Shown piece by piece: positions 10,784 through 23,763 of a DNA stretch of 64,000 bases. Made by a program: the position numbers and the translations under genes. Source of the stretch: Deinandra increscens subsp. villosa (taxonomy: Eukaryota > Streptophyta > Magnoliopsida > Asterales > Asteraceae); the NCBI GenBank assembly GCA_039602395.1, contig JBCNJP010000010.1:92843729-92907728 (forward strand), in the 5' to 3' direction. The number at the start of each line of letters is the position of its first letter. Position 1 is the first letter of the stretch. The notes under the pieces were generated by a model. That model was not told the origin of the DNA. It saw only the letters and a program-made list of their open reading frames with translations, and made no database searches.

Positions 10784-11098
10784 TGAAATTACCCTACACG
10801 GATCTTGTTCAGTGTTTCAAGTGCACAGAATGACAAAAACAGTAAATATAATGTTGAGACTTATTTAATCGAATGAGAACAGGACATACACATACTCACC
10901 GAATGAAAACTCAACTAGCAAAAGCTCTAAATGGGCCGAATGAGGTGCCCACCGAATGACTCATTCGGTAGTCATTTGCCACTCATTCGGTTGCTCTCAT
11001 TCTCCCACATAAAATACAGTGACTCGCTCAGAACACTCTAGAAACTGTTACAACAAGACTCGATACATCATATGACACATAAGCACTATGTACTAACA
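10784..11098 (-). repeat. 5' LTR of element A, with internal deletion
   Basis: 315 bp, colinear with the 3' LTR except for a 32 bp loss that removes the ttgctatttatag segment. The break falls between two cgaatga repeats present in the intact LTR. The lost piece contains the likely TATA box, so this copy probably cannot start its own transcript. Confidence 0.8.
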
Positions 11099-12616
11099 AA
11101 TGGCAATTAACTACCGAAACTAGAACTTAGAGACTAAACCAGATATGATGACAAATACCACCTAGACATAGATTCCTAGTTAATTCTTACGACCTCTTTT
11201 GGCTATGATAATTCTGATGGAACCATGATCTTTAAACACAACCTATAGGAAACCTACAAGCCCCCGAATCACTCTCCGGATGTTCCTGATACGATACCTA
11301 AATATTAGAATCTGCTCACTAGTTAATTAGTTTACGTTTTGGGTTCTTCCTAATAGATGACTCTAACGCTTGGACAAGTGGTTCACCTTTTGAGTCCTTC
11401 CCAACTTCAACTACCTAGAACCCCCTCAAAACAATCTAAGGAACCCCAAAGTAGCAGAGCTACCTCTAACCACTGCAATTGACACGGGATAACAGATTAA
11501 CCATAAAACCTAGGCAACTTCCTTTTGGGATAATTTCTCCTGAGATCTATTAGCTAACTGCTAATCTGATTACCCGACAAATCTATCACCTTTTGGGATT
11601 ATCTAGATAAAGCAGAATATTGATTTCCAGGTACTAACCATTAGCAAATTCTATAATTACTGATTAGAAAAATCACAATTAATTAGCAAAACATAGGTTA
11701 CACAATTAAAATACCTAATTCAAACGAAAAACATTTACAAACTAGGTATGAATTTACTAACTAGTCATTAGTTGGTCTAAGTGGTACAAGAAACTTAGCC
11801 AAGATACATGATTTGGTTTAATAACCAGATAAAAATTGTAACTTTAATGTCAAACATGATCTGGTCTAAAAGTTTTCAAGAAATCAAAAGAGAAAGGAAA
11901 CCCGAAAAGTAGAATTTTAGTCGAATGATTGAATCTTGAGGCTTCCAGATGATCCTAGCTCGAATGTTGGCTTTGAAATCGTCTCCAGAGGCTCCTAGCT
12001 ACAGTAAAAGTGAAGATCCCTTGAAAAGAACCGCGCAATTGCTTTTATACTTGAAAATTAGGGTTTTTACGGGAAAAGAAGCTCTGAGCATATCACTTGG
12101 AGCAAACTTCAAAGCAGGCGATACGCTTGAGGACAAAATAGTAGGTTAATGCCGACTTGACTTTTTCGGTAAGAAACCTTCCCAAGCGTATCACCTACTT
12201 CAACAACCGTCTTAGGTGACGCGCCTAACTCATAAGTTTCAACATTTTCCTCTTTTTTGGTCTTCAACTCTCTCCAAAGCACATTTAACTTCGGGATTGG
12301 AACTAATTACTACAAAAACACACAAAAGCTATGATTAAGACACAATTACTCATAAATAACTAAAAACCAAATAAAATTGACTCAAAACACACTCAATTTG
12401 CTACAAAACGTAAAGGAAAACATATGTGTTTTGCAACACATCATTAGGCATTTTTAGCATTGTTCCCGACGGGTCGAGCGAGATAAAAGAAGCTTATTCA
12501 GAGGGGTAATTTCTACAATAGAAAGTCTCGGGTTTATCAGCCATTCATTGAAGATGTATGACAGCGCGGTTCTTCATCTGGTTGACATATTTAAAAGCAA
12601 CAGTCAAGGGGGAATG

Positions 12617-13231
12617 TGCTGGAGTAAAAATCTTGGTGAATGACGCCATTAAATTCATTTCAGAAATATTTTGTTGAAGAATCCAATGTGATATGATTCA
12701 GAGACTGGGATGTGATGACTGAAGCTTGCAAGATTGGACCGACGACTTTTTGATTGAAGTCAACTATTCGAGTTAAGGATCAACATAAAAGTCAATGAAA
12801 GATCGGTTCTAGCGAGTCAAGCTTCATATTAATTAAATCAACTTTGAGTTAATTAATATTTATGTAATTTGTTTTTATTTGAATTTTTGCTCATTTAAAT
12901 GTGACTTGCTAGTTAGCGGGCTAGTGAGGCACAAGGCTCTCTATAAATAGGAAGTGATAGGCTTCATTTGTTAGATGATGATTCTAGAGATAAGTGAGCT
13001 ATTTCCTTTGAGAGAGAGAGAGATAGAGAGTCTCATATTGGGTTTGAGCTCAACCTAAGATGACCATGGATTTCTTATGAGAGATGTGTGTTGTGATTTC
13101 GTGTTGTAAACATTCGGTTCAATGAAAACATTACTTGTTTATCATATTTCTTGTTTGATTATCCTCGACTCTCGATCATCCCGTCTCACCATTTTCAAGC
13201 ACGAAGTTAAACACGATCCGAGTTTGTAACA
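12617..13231 (+). mobile_element. Copia-like 3' LTR, probable
   Basis: A polypurine-like caagggggaatg is followed by TGCTGGAG, and the segment ends agtttgtaaca at 13231. It contains a TATA box (ctctataaatagg, 12939-12951) and a GA-rich tract at 13010-13030 where a leader would start. TG...CA ends, PPT and TATA together suggest a 3' LTR. I found no matching 5' LTR or TSD. Confidence 0.45.
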
Positions 13232-16200
13232 TCTGATCGGTCCTATCAGCTTTTAAGATGGAAACATGGGCTTTTGTGTAGAAACACATATAGCACAAGT
13301 TATCAGATTTTGGCGAATATTATTATAAACTTTTTTGTAAAATCTTCTTCTCAAGAATTGTGCTTTATTTGATAATCTTCTTGTTGGGATTCATATATGG
13401 TCGAGTATATTGGTTGGCTTTTCAAATGAGGTGTTTATATTTCATATTTATCATGGGAAGTGTTATATATTAAGGTATTGCTTGCAAGTGCCCGGTATGT
13501 AATGGAAATGTAAGGAGTTTCACATGAAAATAAAATCTTTTTGCTTGCCCTTTAGCGATGATTTGCTAGAAATGGTTATTGTGAGTTGCGCGATGAAGGA
13601 AGGGGTGGATAGCATATGCAACACATTATGTGATGCATATGGGATCCAACTTCACGACATTATGTTGTTAGATGAATGGTTCAGTTCATGATGCGAATGG
13701 TTCGACCAATGCACATGGAAGAATTTACAAATTTTGGTAGCTGATTATTCAAGGAATTGCAAATGTAGTGGTGGTCGGAGCTGCATTTTATGGCTTTTTG
13801 CTTCACAAATGGTTATGGGTTTGGTTGACTTATTTCATTCTTCGTGGATTGTTCACAAATAAAATAGAGTCAACCTATACTACTGGTCTTATGCGGTTTT
13901 TCTTCATTAAGTGTATGAGGTTATTTTTTTACATCCTTCAAGTTATCGGATCTTCTCAAGTTATTAATTCGAATGTGACTTGGTTCTGTTGACAGGTGGC
14001 TTATAAAGTTAGAAAATGTTGGAACTTTGAGTGTTTGGTTAAAAATTAATGGGATTTAATTTAGCTACTTGGGAAAATGTGGCAATTCCTATGTTTTGGT
14101 CTGGTTATTTTTGGATCTGCTGCAATAAGGATGACGGTAATTTCATTTTTAGAAAAGAACAGCAGGTGACAAAATATTTTTCTATAGAAGCACATGGAAG
14201 GGAATATAAGGCTTTTTTAAGATTGTGTATGGAATGTGCACTTACTCAAATGTAAAGGTTATGCGTACAAGTATGGCAAAATTACACATGCAAAGAGAAA
14301 TGCAGGTGGAAAGGATTATCTACACATGCAAGCGATCGCTTGCATTACCAGAATGCTTTAAGGAGATAATTTCATTCATGGAAGAAAAAACTAATGAGAA
14401 GAAATATCTTTACGTGGGTGAATGAAAGATTTATGTTGGATCAGATGTGTTCTGACAATAGTCTTCATCACATCAACATTATTTTTGCATTTGTAACGCG
14501 AACTACCAATTTGTCGAATAAGGTATCTCTTCTTTCTTTATCAAATCTGATTATATTTGGTTTTATTACAAAATTTATGATTAAAACTATTAAGTCATCA
14601 TTCTTACTTGGATCAAATGGTTGTTCCTTATCCAAATTAAGTCAGATTTGAACTTGGTATCCCTCTCATACGTTTTGTGAGAGGGGGGAGGGGAGGAAGA
14701 TGGACTTTAATTTTAAAATTTATCAAATTATTAAAATGAAGTTTCTGAAATTTTGAAAATTGAGTAATCTCTGGTTTTTGAAATATTTTGAGTATGAGGA
14801 TGTATACATATGCGTATGGTTGGATAAGGAATGTGGGAAACAAATCATAAATCATAAAGGGAAAAAAGAAGTCGGTACTTGGAAAATATAACTTAATGTT
14901 GATCATTGTTAAGGTATGATTGTTAATGTGATTTTCTATGACATATAGAACGGGTTAGCGGGTTAAAAAGCTTTACTCAGTCCAATTCAAAATTTGACCC
15001 ATCAATCAATATGGTCGATATGTGGACTAATGTAAGCGTGTGAATTATGGATTTTTACTCCGGGTACTGAACTGATGTTCATTGTCCAATCTTAATTAGA
15101 AACACTTTTTACAAAGGAAAAGTCTAGGGATGTAGATTATGAGGTTGCTGAATTTTTATGGGAAGTGTGAAATATTACAGATGTGATAAATGAGTACTTA
15201 TATGTAGGGGATTTATATGATTGGGAATGCAACTTTTATCTATGGGGTTTTGGTACAAGCTATGGGAATATTGAAGGTAAAGAAACGATCGCGGCGTTAG
15301 GTGGTAATTGCTAGGTACGAAGTGGTGGTTTTTTGGGAAATTTTCGGATGTGTGTTGATCTGAAGAATTTTAGTTTCATGAGGTTATCAACATGGGATTC
15401 TTATGACAGTCTCATTAAAATATGAATTTGGATATGATAATATATTTTTGCAAGTGTGTTTCCGGAAGTTTAATCAAGGATAAAGAAGGTTTTCTGTAGT
15501 TCCATATTTTAAGTGTTGTGTAAGCAGTTGGTGAATGTGTGTGAAAAAGACAAGTTAAGAAGAAATCTTGTGAATCAGGAAGATGGTATAGTCATCGAAG
15601 TGGATCAGACATGGATATGTTAAAAAATATTTGCTAGATAGTTGATGGAAAATATTAGTTAATATAAACTGGAATCTTTAAAAATGTTCTTTTAGGGAAA
15701 ACACAAGGAAATTTCATGGTTACAAAAATGTGTGGGTTCGAAACTTCAAGTAATGTTTGATAAGGAGGAAGTTATGATACATACGTTTGCTTTAAAGATA
15801 GTTAAGTATGTTTAAATCTCGAATGGTGGTTAGTATTATTACATTGGTTTCTTGTAGGGGCTAAAAATGTACTTTGCCTTTTATGGTGGTCTTGGAAATG
15901 TAGTGTAGAAGGGGAAAGTTTTTGATGATATTAGAAGCAGATGCAGTTCCTATTAGTTTCTGGAAGCACTTTATGTTTTAGGGAAATAGGTGATATGGGA
16001 AGTATCGGTGGTATTTACAAAATTTTTGAGAGTTGTTGATGTTATTATGATGTTAAAAATATGTAGTTGGTTATGGTCTTGATTCATACATACGGGATGT
16101 TTAAAATGGATGTGTCGACATCATCTAAAGAGTTAAGAAAAAGTGATGGTTTATGGCCCTGGTAAGCTGGTGTTCCTTTGATAATTCTAAGGTTCAATAT

Positions 16201-16340
16201 TTGGGAGTTTGAAAAGAGGATGAGTGAGCATATGCATTGACAGTTTAATTCTGGCAGTTCCAATGATTTAGCTAAATATGGAGTTTTTCTAGTATAAGGA
16301 GTGTTCAGAGTACTTTTAGGGGTTTCTACAAAATGAATGG
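13232..16340 (+). other. Decayed retroelement interior, no gene recognised
   Basis: 3.1 kb of AT-rich sequence with only short broken frames. It lies upstream of, and in the same orientation as, the integrase-like fragment at 20624-20821, and is separated from it by a solo LTR. It is likely the older pol body of that gypsy element, but no catalytic motif could be read. Confidence 0.35.
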
Positions 16341-16852
16341 TGCGACGCCCACTCCCAGACTTGGCTCTAGGAGGGGTCACGCATCGGATTTACTCATGAA
16401 CACAAGGTATCAACAGAGATAACTAAGCAGCGGAAATTTTAAACTTTTATTTATAAAGCCAAGTACATAAGGTAAATCAAACTATTACTACGTTTAATTA
16501 CTATATCTATGCCACCTCACCAAAACGTTTCCCCTGATAGCTTGCCCGTCTAATCCTTTATCACAAGGGCCTTCTTGTTCCTACCTGAAGTCTCACCTTG
16601 ACCTGACATACATACATTTTTGGAAAAGATCAGCTTATGCTGGTGAGTTCTATATTTTTAAAAACTTTACCTTGACGTGAGGTTTAAAACCTTTGGACCT
16701 GCAAGATCCCTTTTTGCAAACATTATTAAGTATAATACATAACAAAATTATACAAACCATAACAGTCATTTATAACTAGGCATAGTTTTCAATAGAAGGT
16801 ATCTACCCCACTATACTAACCTTTCGATTGCTTCTTGGTCTATATCTTTATT

Positions 16853-17055
16853 TCCATCTGCTATTTTATAAGCAGAGACTAAGCTATACTCTCCCTACTA
16901 ACTTCCATCCGCCGTTATATTAGCAGAGACCTATCTTCCATCCACTATTTTATAAGCAGAGATCTATCTTCCATCTGCTATAAGCAGAGATCTACCTTCC
17001 ATCCTCTATAAGCAGAGATCTATCTTCCATCCGCTATAAGCAGAGATCTACCTTT
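16853..17055. repeat. Minisatellite of about 31 bp units inside the solo LTR
   Basis: Six or so imperfect units built on cttccatcYgctataagcag and agatctacc, with variants that include an extra ttttat insertion. They lie within the LTR and are probably a variable-number feature of that LTR family. Confidence 0.7.
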
Positions 17056-17479
17056 CTATAATAATTCCAACTCCCCTAGTACTACTACCCGCCCCTAGTT
17101 AAATACCCAAGTGACTTAGGGTTATTAGTAACCAACGATAAGGTCTTCATATACTGCAACAAGTGGACATCCCCCAATTTACTATTGGTGTATGTATACA
17201 GGATGTACGAGCGGCGTATCCTCCACACTTCTGATATACCGGGCAACTAATATTATTATGTATATATATAGGAAGTGCCAGCGGCGTATCCATCACATAA
17301 TAATAAAGCAAATGCATCACCTGCTCTCACATAATCATACATATTCACTATAACTTTTACTAATAATTCCTTAATCACTTGACTATTTAAGTTCAAAGAA
17401 AGCATAGCACGTATCATATCACAATCATTATGATTACGTTATAACACGTTTAAATGATTTAACATCATTTTCATAACAT

Positions 17480-17483
<4 letters not shown>

Positions 17484-17531
<48 letters not shown>
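17484..17531. repeat. (TA)n microsatellite
   Basis: About 24 TA units inside the solo LTR. No element is inserted in it, unlike the tracts beyond 37 kb. Confidence 0.9.
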
Positions 17532-17535
<4 letters not shown>

Positions 17536-20500
17536 CTCAAAGGCAATCTAACAGTTTAATACTCTAATAGTTCAGATAGGCAACATTTCAGTTATAAATC
17601 ATTTAAATGCATTTTATAATATTTGTATGTAAATCAGTTCGAAAACATTTAAAACATTCAAGAGTTGACTCATAGAACTCACCTTATCTCTTTAACCGGT
17701 TTACTATCTCTTTAACCGGTTTACTTGGACGGAACTCTCGCAACGATTCCCGATTTAACCTAATTTGCGTATCGTATAGCATTAATGCAAGGTTTTAAGC
17801 AATAAGCACTTCCGATGTTTATTTCTATCTTTTATTATCTTAATATTATTCATTATTAAGACTATCCTTTTTATAGTTCAAAATGATTAAAATGCCCTTA
17901 TAGGCAAAATACCTATTTTTACTGATAATACAAAGACACACATTCTTTTAAGTAAACGCTCACCCCGGGATCGCCCAGTGAGGTATGCCAGGTCCCAATA
18001 GGGATTTATGCGACACCCCCGCTTTGCTAGAAACCCTAGAGTACATGTGCTTACCCTTCCGATCCGCACGAACTTCTATTATCTGATTAACTCGGTATTT
18101 CCAATACTTTCATATTTATCCATTTGAAACTCATATATACTTATTATATATATAAACATGTTTCTATACCAAAAATCAAGTCCCCATATTATTTTATATG
18201 AAATAATCATATTTCATAACTCTAATTTCCCGTTTTTCTCGTTTCTTTATCAAAACTCATTTTCTTTCCAAACCAACTTAGGATATTATCCATTATAACA
18301 TTTTATAATATGCTTTAAAATATCAAAGCTTAATTCAACACCGTTTACTCAATCTGGGCAGAACAACGTTACGAAAACCCTAATTTTGACTGTTTACAAA
18401 ACCTTTAACAAACCTTTTCCAATTGTAAAATAAACTTAAGGCTTTCTTAAAACACATTATTTTAGGATTACCTACAAAAATTCAGACCCTAATTCCCACC
18501 CAATCACCTAATTTTAGCAAAACAAGCTCAAGAACCCTAATTTTTACATATTTTTAGAAACCATACATAGAAATTGAATTAGCAAAAACTAAAAGTGGTT
18601 ATTTTAGATCATACCAAATTATGGGTGAATGCAATATTTCAACACCTGAATCCTCACTGTTTGTACGTATTGCTCCGATGAAGTTGTTGGTTCGGAAAGG
18701 GGGTTTTCGGGTTGAAAATTAGTGAATTGGTGAGGAAATAAGTCGAATTGAGGCTGCTATATATTTATACCCAAAGGTTGAGCCTAAGATCCCTACACGT
18801 CCCTAGGTGACTAATTTCATCAAACGATGCATATAATGGCCGAATCGTGCTCACCATGGTTGTTGTCGTGGAAGAAAACGGACCTGGACTTGAATCTGTC
18901 TACAGACACGCTTCGCGGACCGTGAAAATTATATGGGCAGTGGCTCGCGATCCGCAAGCCATGCTTTTCCGGCCAGCTTTCATGTTTTGTCACTTTTAGC
19001 CCCTGATCTTCTAGTTAATTTCAGTTTTACCCCCTAAACTTTTATTCTTTTAATATTTCATGCTCTAAAATATTATGGGACATATTTCTCAAGGTTTCTA
19101 AGGCTCGGAATACGTTCGATAATATATATTTACACACGTATATATTTTTATATATTTATTTACACTTTTCACCAATTTGCGTTTTAGCCCCTCTAACTTT
19201 CATATACTTATCATTTTATGTTCCAAATCACTTTAGGATATATTTATAATACTTTCTAAGGCCCGTGATGCATATAATAAATATAAACATGTATATACTC
19301 GTATACGTTACGTATTATTTATTTTTAACAATCCTTTTAACGTAAAGATACATTCTTATCTATTTTTCATGTGTTTAATTATTCTAACACGTATTCTCAC
19401 GTATATATTCATCAAATGAATATTTCACATACATTTATGTTATTCAAACACGCATTTATACACGTATTTAATATAATGTAATCACATAAGTGTATTTTCT
19501 CCCGGTTATCATTTATTTCTATCATATAAACGTTTAAACACGTATTTCATATATATATATTTATCATATATATAAATTATCTTTGATATAAAACATGCAT
19601 CTATCTTATTTCCTTAACTCATTTTATCAATCAACATGTACATTACCATCTTTTATCAATTTATTACCCGGTAATGGGTAAAGATGCATTTTCTACACAT
19701 TTTATCAGGTTTAGCTATCTAACACATATATCATATGTACTAATCATATTAGTTACATATTATTTAGGTTTTTATCAAGTTTTGGGATGTTACAAATGGG
19801 TCTTGTGTGTCCTTTGATATATACATGATTACTTGATGGGTTGTGCCAGTTAAGGACAAACGTGGAATCAGGGAAGTGCTTGTGATCTTGTGTTTGATAT
19901 AAGCAGATGCTTTTAGCTAATAATGAAGGGTGAACACATGATTTGTGAAATTTGGTTAGCAAACAGAGTAGTTATGTGACTCAAGAATGATGGTGAGAAA
20001 GGTTATGGGTAGCGGTCAAATTATCATGAATGAGTTTTTCTATTAGCGTTCATTAAGGACGGATAGAAGAGAAATTTTTCATGTTAGTATACAAGAATGT
20101 TCATAAGGAAGTGTGTTTCTTGTGGGGAAAAGTGGTTTTCGTACATTGATAATAACGGTAGGGGGAAACATGTTAGTGGTTTGTAAAAAGAAGACAAGTG
20201 TTGTGTTAAGGCAATTATATAATAACTATTCCTACCAAGTATATTTGCTTCAACAGAATCGAGGATGAAATTAAAGTAATTATTCTAAATGGAAGTGTGA
20301 GCGATGGAAAAGTGGATGTGCTTGTCCAATAATAAGGTAAATAGTTAATTTTGGGTTTTGGAAGTGTGTAGTATGACATCGGGATTAGAGGTAAGCTATT
20401 ACGATATGAAAATGACAAGGAATTACGATACGAATGTAGATAAAGAAAATGGGAAAAGGCTGCATGTATGGTTTGAATGAGGTCAGATGTTGATGCCTCG

Positions 20501-20623
20501 GATTTGGGATGAATTGCACTTGCGATGAAGATGTTTACACTTCGATTAGCACGCTTCATGTAAAGCTGTGAAAGTAAGGAATATGAGGTCTTATGTTTTA
20601 AAGAAGTCTGATGGAAGTAATTT

Positions 20624-20821
20624 ATGGTTGACACTAACTTGCGAAGGTATCACATGCGGGAAAGGAGTAAGGAATGTAATAGCAAAACGGGAAGGGGATG
20701 GGAAGGTTCTTATAAGATTGTGGAAGTGTTAAATAAGGGATCTTATGTTTTGGAGCATAAATATGGAAGTATTATTCCAAGGGCTTGGAATGGAGTACAT
20801 TTGTGGAAGTTTCATATGTAG
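20624..20821 (+). pseudogene. Ty3/gypsy integrase C-terminal fragment
   Basis: A 65-residue frame containing GWEGSYKIVEVLNKGSYVLE followed by IIPRAWNGVHLWKFHM. This matches the end of gypsy polyproteins, where a WEGPY...GAY.L block and WN..HL+KF+ close the integrase C-terminal domain. The polypeptide ends three codons before typical post-pol noncoding sequence. Upstream catalytic domains are not readable. It shares orientation with the decayed interior left of the solo LTR. Confidence 0.65.
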
Positions 20822-21119
20822 GGGAGTATGTTATCCCCTAGAGTTTCTTTCATACATATGATTCAATAAAAATTGATCATATGTGTTGCATATTGCAAGG
20901 ATAATTCAGTGTGATTTTAAATATTTTATGGGAATATGAAAATCATAACAATACTGGACATTCCATTATTGAAATTGCAATGAAATAAAGGAAAATGGAT
21001 AAGATAAGAGTTAAGTTGTGATATTGTTACAACCATGCTTAAGTCTAAATCCATAAAAATGTGCATTGTATAATCAACCAAGTCTATTTGAAAGACCATG
21101 TTAGAATTGCACAAGCTAA

Positions 21120-22560
21120 GTTTTAGCTATAAAGCACTTGCTTGATCAGCAAAGTGCTGAGTTAAATTACTACAGTAATCATGCTCTTAAAAACGAATTA
21201 AATTGTAATAAACAACCATATTCGATATTCCCAGATACGTTCAGGAAAGTGTGGGCTAAGTCCCCTAAAATATGACTCTGCTAAAAGAAAGTTTTAAACA
21301 TCTTTTGAAAATAGAAACGAGGTAAGGAGAAATAAGTTTCCTAGGAAAATTATAAGACGCATGGGTGCATGAGCTAAATAGCCATATTAAAAAAAACCAC
21401 TTAATGTGGAAGTGATAAAAGAAAAAATTGATGAACATAGCGAATTGACATATCCATTTGCACCATGTGTTGGGAAGAGCATTTCCTTTTCCTTAAGGAT
21501 ATCACATATCTGAAGGGTTCTCTTCTTATTGGATTTGCACTAGCTCTTTTGTGCAAAGAAATTTATGGACGCTCGTCTAATTGATTTGGAGAAAGGAATG
21601 TGTTATGGATTAACATTGGGAGCATTATCGCATGTTGAAGAGAACAAAATCATGCTCTCACTTCCTTATAGGTTTCACAAATGCTCTTCTCCTTAAAGGA
21701 ACCAAGTGTGAAGATATGTACAACTGCAATTGCTAAAAGAGGTTTTTGATGGGTAGCTGGAAATTTGTTGTATTCTTCTTAAAGTTTTTGCATTAGTACT
21801 TGGAGGTTTCCATATTGCAAGATTTTGAGCTTTCCTGGGAAAATAAGATGCTCGTGTGATCCTTAAAGCCCAAATGTTATCACTTTTTTTATAGCTAAAA
21901 TGAGGATTATGAGTCTAGCATGAATACTAGACTGGGGGCTTGATGAGATATTATTGACAACTCGCATGTGCTTGGTAAAAGAGGATGTGTAATGAATTAC
22001 ATAGTCACGAGCAGTAAGTGGAAATGTTAGGTTTGGTAGTAAGACAAAGTTTGCATGTGCATTAGGTATGGTTGTATACAGTCCATTAGCTTTAACAAAA
22101 GTATACGCCAATGTACTGGGAGAACTGGACGACGTAAGGTTTTTAACCAATGTGGTTCGCATTACTTCCAATAATATCAAGTGCTTTGGCTATAACTAAA
22201 AACTTGTTTAAAGTTGAATGTGTTTTAGTGATGTGTAACTAGATGCTGAAGATTGGACTTATATACGCATGCGGGATAGCAAATGGTAAAATATTTTTTT
22301 TACTTATATAATGCAAACGTTATAAGTGTCGGATGTGTGACTTTTAGCTTCTAAGTCTATTAACTTCACTAGACTTGCCAATAGACTTTTAGACTTAATG
22401 ACGTAATATGGGTTTAGGATGTGTTTACACATCAGACCGGGTATCAGTAAGTCCTCTCTTGCAAAGGTTATCTGATGCGTTATGCCAAGCTTGACAGGGT
22501 TGATGACAAAATGATTAAAAGGACAGATGTGACAGGTCAATAGACTGATGTTCAGGTGCT
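21120..22560. other. AT-rich noncoding stretch, probable 3' region of the gypsy remnant
   Basis: Only short broken frames. Nothing recognised apart from position: it lies between the integrase end and an LTR-like promoter at 22570. Confidence 0.3.
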
Positions 22561-22569
22561 AGCAGGAAG

Positions 22570-22760
22570 ATGCTGGATGCTGTATAAATAGCTGGGATCA
22601 AGGCTGGAGCAAGGACCCTTCACTTTTACACCTTAACTGTATTTTACTACATTTCCGTCTATAACATCACTTGCATTAATAAAATCCATAGCTTCAACCA
22701 GTTCTCAATATCTCTCTTATTCTCCCTTATCCTAAATATCAAATCATCTATATGTGGTAT
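22570..22760 (+). promoter_or_regulatory. LTR-like promoter and leader
   Basis: A TATA box (gtataaatagc, 22579-22589) is followed about 95 nt later by cattaataaaatcc, a possible poly(A) signal. This spacing fits the U3-R part of an LTR. It could be the 3' LTR of the gypsy remnant ending at 20821. No LTR boundary or second copy was found. Confidence 0.3.
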
Positions 22761-23754
22761 ATATCTAGTGGGATAATTTGATTTTTTAGTGGCAGTAGTC
22801 GTTTTGTTTTTCACTGTTTTCTTTTTTATTGTTTACAAACATCTAGATTTATCGGGGATATGAAATCATAATCTTTTTTATTAGAGAGCAAATGGCGACT
22901 CTTGGAGTGTAAGGCAGTTGGGCAGAAAGTCAAGGGACCAAAAATTCTTAGGCTATCGCCATGTTTCAGGTTATATGTTGGGGTCAGATATTCGGTTCGG
23001 GTCGAGTCACACAATAAAAACTAAAAATACCTTATTTTTTTAATTTATTTAAAGAATTTTTCTTACACATAAAAGGAACTAAATGATGCGAGAGATATGG
23101 TGAGTATCTTGAAGAAGAATTACAACTCAGCTCAAGGATCTTTAAGATCTTTAAATTCATTGATTATGGATTATGGATCAAACTTTTCAGCAATTTCTTT
23201 TCTACGTAAGTCACCAAGCTATTCGCGAGATAGTCAGGTGACATCGTTTTCTACGTAAAAAGAATGGTTTTCGGCTTTCCCATTATATCTAAAAAAATAG
23301 AATCAATTAGACAATTACAACAATCAATTCAATAATTAGTCATTTTCTCCAAATTCAACTCAAGAACCCTAAATTTGATTATCTAGCATCCATAGTTTAA
23401 AACTTTAAATCAACATCTTAATAAAGCTTTAGAAAACAAATACAGATCTAATGTTTGCACAATTTCATTCATCCACCCAAAATCTAGGTTAAAAACTTAA
23501 AAGACATCTAAATAAATAGAGAATGGTTACCTATTTGGAGCAACGTAACCGGTACTCGGCAACCGCAGGTGGAGGCACGTATGGTGGCGGAGGGCGATGA
23601 TGGGCGGAGGGTGGCGAGAGACCAGACAGGGATAGGCAGGGTCACTTGTCGCTATTTTTATTTGTTGTGAAATTTTTTTTCTCACCGGCAATCAGAGACG
23701 AGAGAGGGGGATAGCATGATTCAGTTTTTTTATAATTCATTATTCATAAACCCT

Positions 23755-23763
23755 CTCCACTTA
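23755..23763. repeat. Left target-site duplication of the Mutator-like element
   Basis: ctccactta, compared with ctccattta at 28103-28111 on the other side: 8 of 9 match. Confidence 0.8.

Larger units (their letters stand above)
5887..11098 (-). mobile_element. Complete SIRE-like copia element A, gag-only, with TSD
   Basis: Two direct LTRs (5887-6233 and 10784-11098) bound a 4.55 kb interior. The 5 bp duplications are aatgg at 5882-5886 and aatgg at 11099-11103. On the minus strand the order is 5' LTR, iMet PBS, leader, gag, coiled-coil region, CCHC finger, structured 3' region, polypurine tract, 3' LTR. I find no protease, integrase, reverse transcriptase or RNase H motifs, and only about 1.6 kb lies between the gag remnant and the 3' LTR. 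A long coiled-coil gag plus late zinc knuckle is typical of the SIRE/Maximus lineage, which is known; loss of pol is what I see here. Element B (56661-61982) is its relative. Confidence 0.85.
5566..12443 (-). mobile_element. 5' LTR of gypsy element C, split by a nested copia element
   Basis: The plus-strand left edge is TGATGTGCAAAAC and the right edge is GTTTTGCAACACATCA, giving inverted TG...CA ends. Removing the nested insertion 5887-11098 and one copy of its 5 bp TSD leaves an LTR of about 1.66 kb. The PBS (5542-5559) and gag (5303 downwards) follow in minus orientation. The internal region is cut off at about 4640 by the Athila LTR, and no 3' LTR is present. Confidence 0.7.
16341..19794. 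mobile_element. Large solo LTR (3.45 kb), chromovirus-like, with 5 bp TSD
   Basis: Ends are TGCGACGCCC and GGGATGTTACA, near-inverted TG...CA termini of the TGTNACNCCC type common in large plant chromovirus LTRs. Flanks are aatgg at 16336-16340 and aatgg at 19795-19799, a perfect target duplication. There is no PBS, PPT or coding domain inside, so this is a solo LTR left by recombination. It holds a tandem array (16853-17055) and a TA tract (17484-17531). Orientation was not determined. Confidence 0.75.

Noticed and set aside
16336..19799. Same 5 bp TSD (aatgg) at the solo LTR and at copia element A as a sign of shared target choice
   Set aside because: Two matches of a 5-mer among many insertions can be chance; the elements belong to different superfamilies.
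22570..22760. Endogenous pararetrovirus promoter
   Set aside because: A TATA box and poly(A)-like signal alone do not distinguish it from an LTR, and no viral coding domain is visible nearby.
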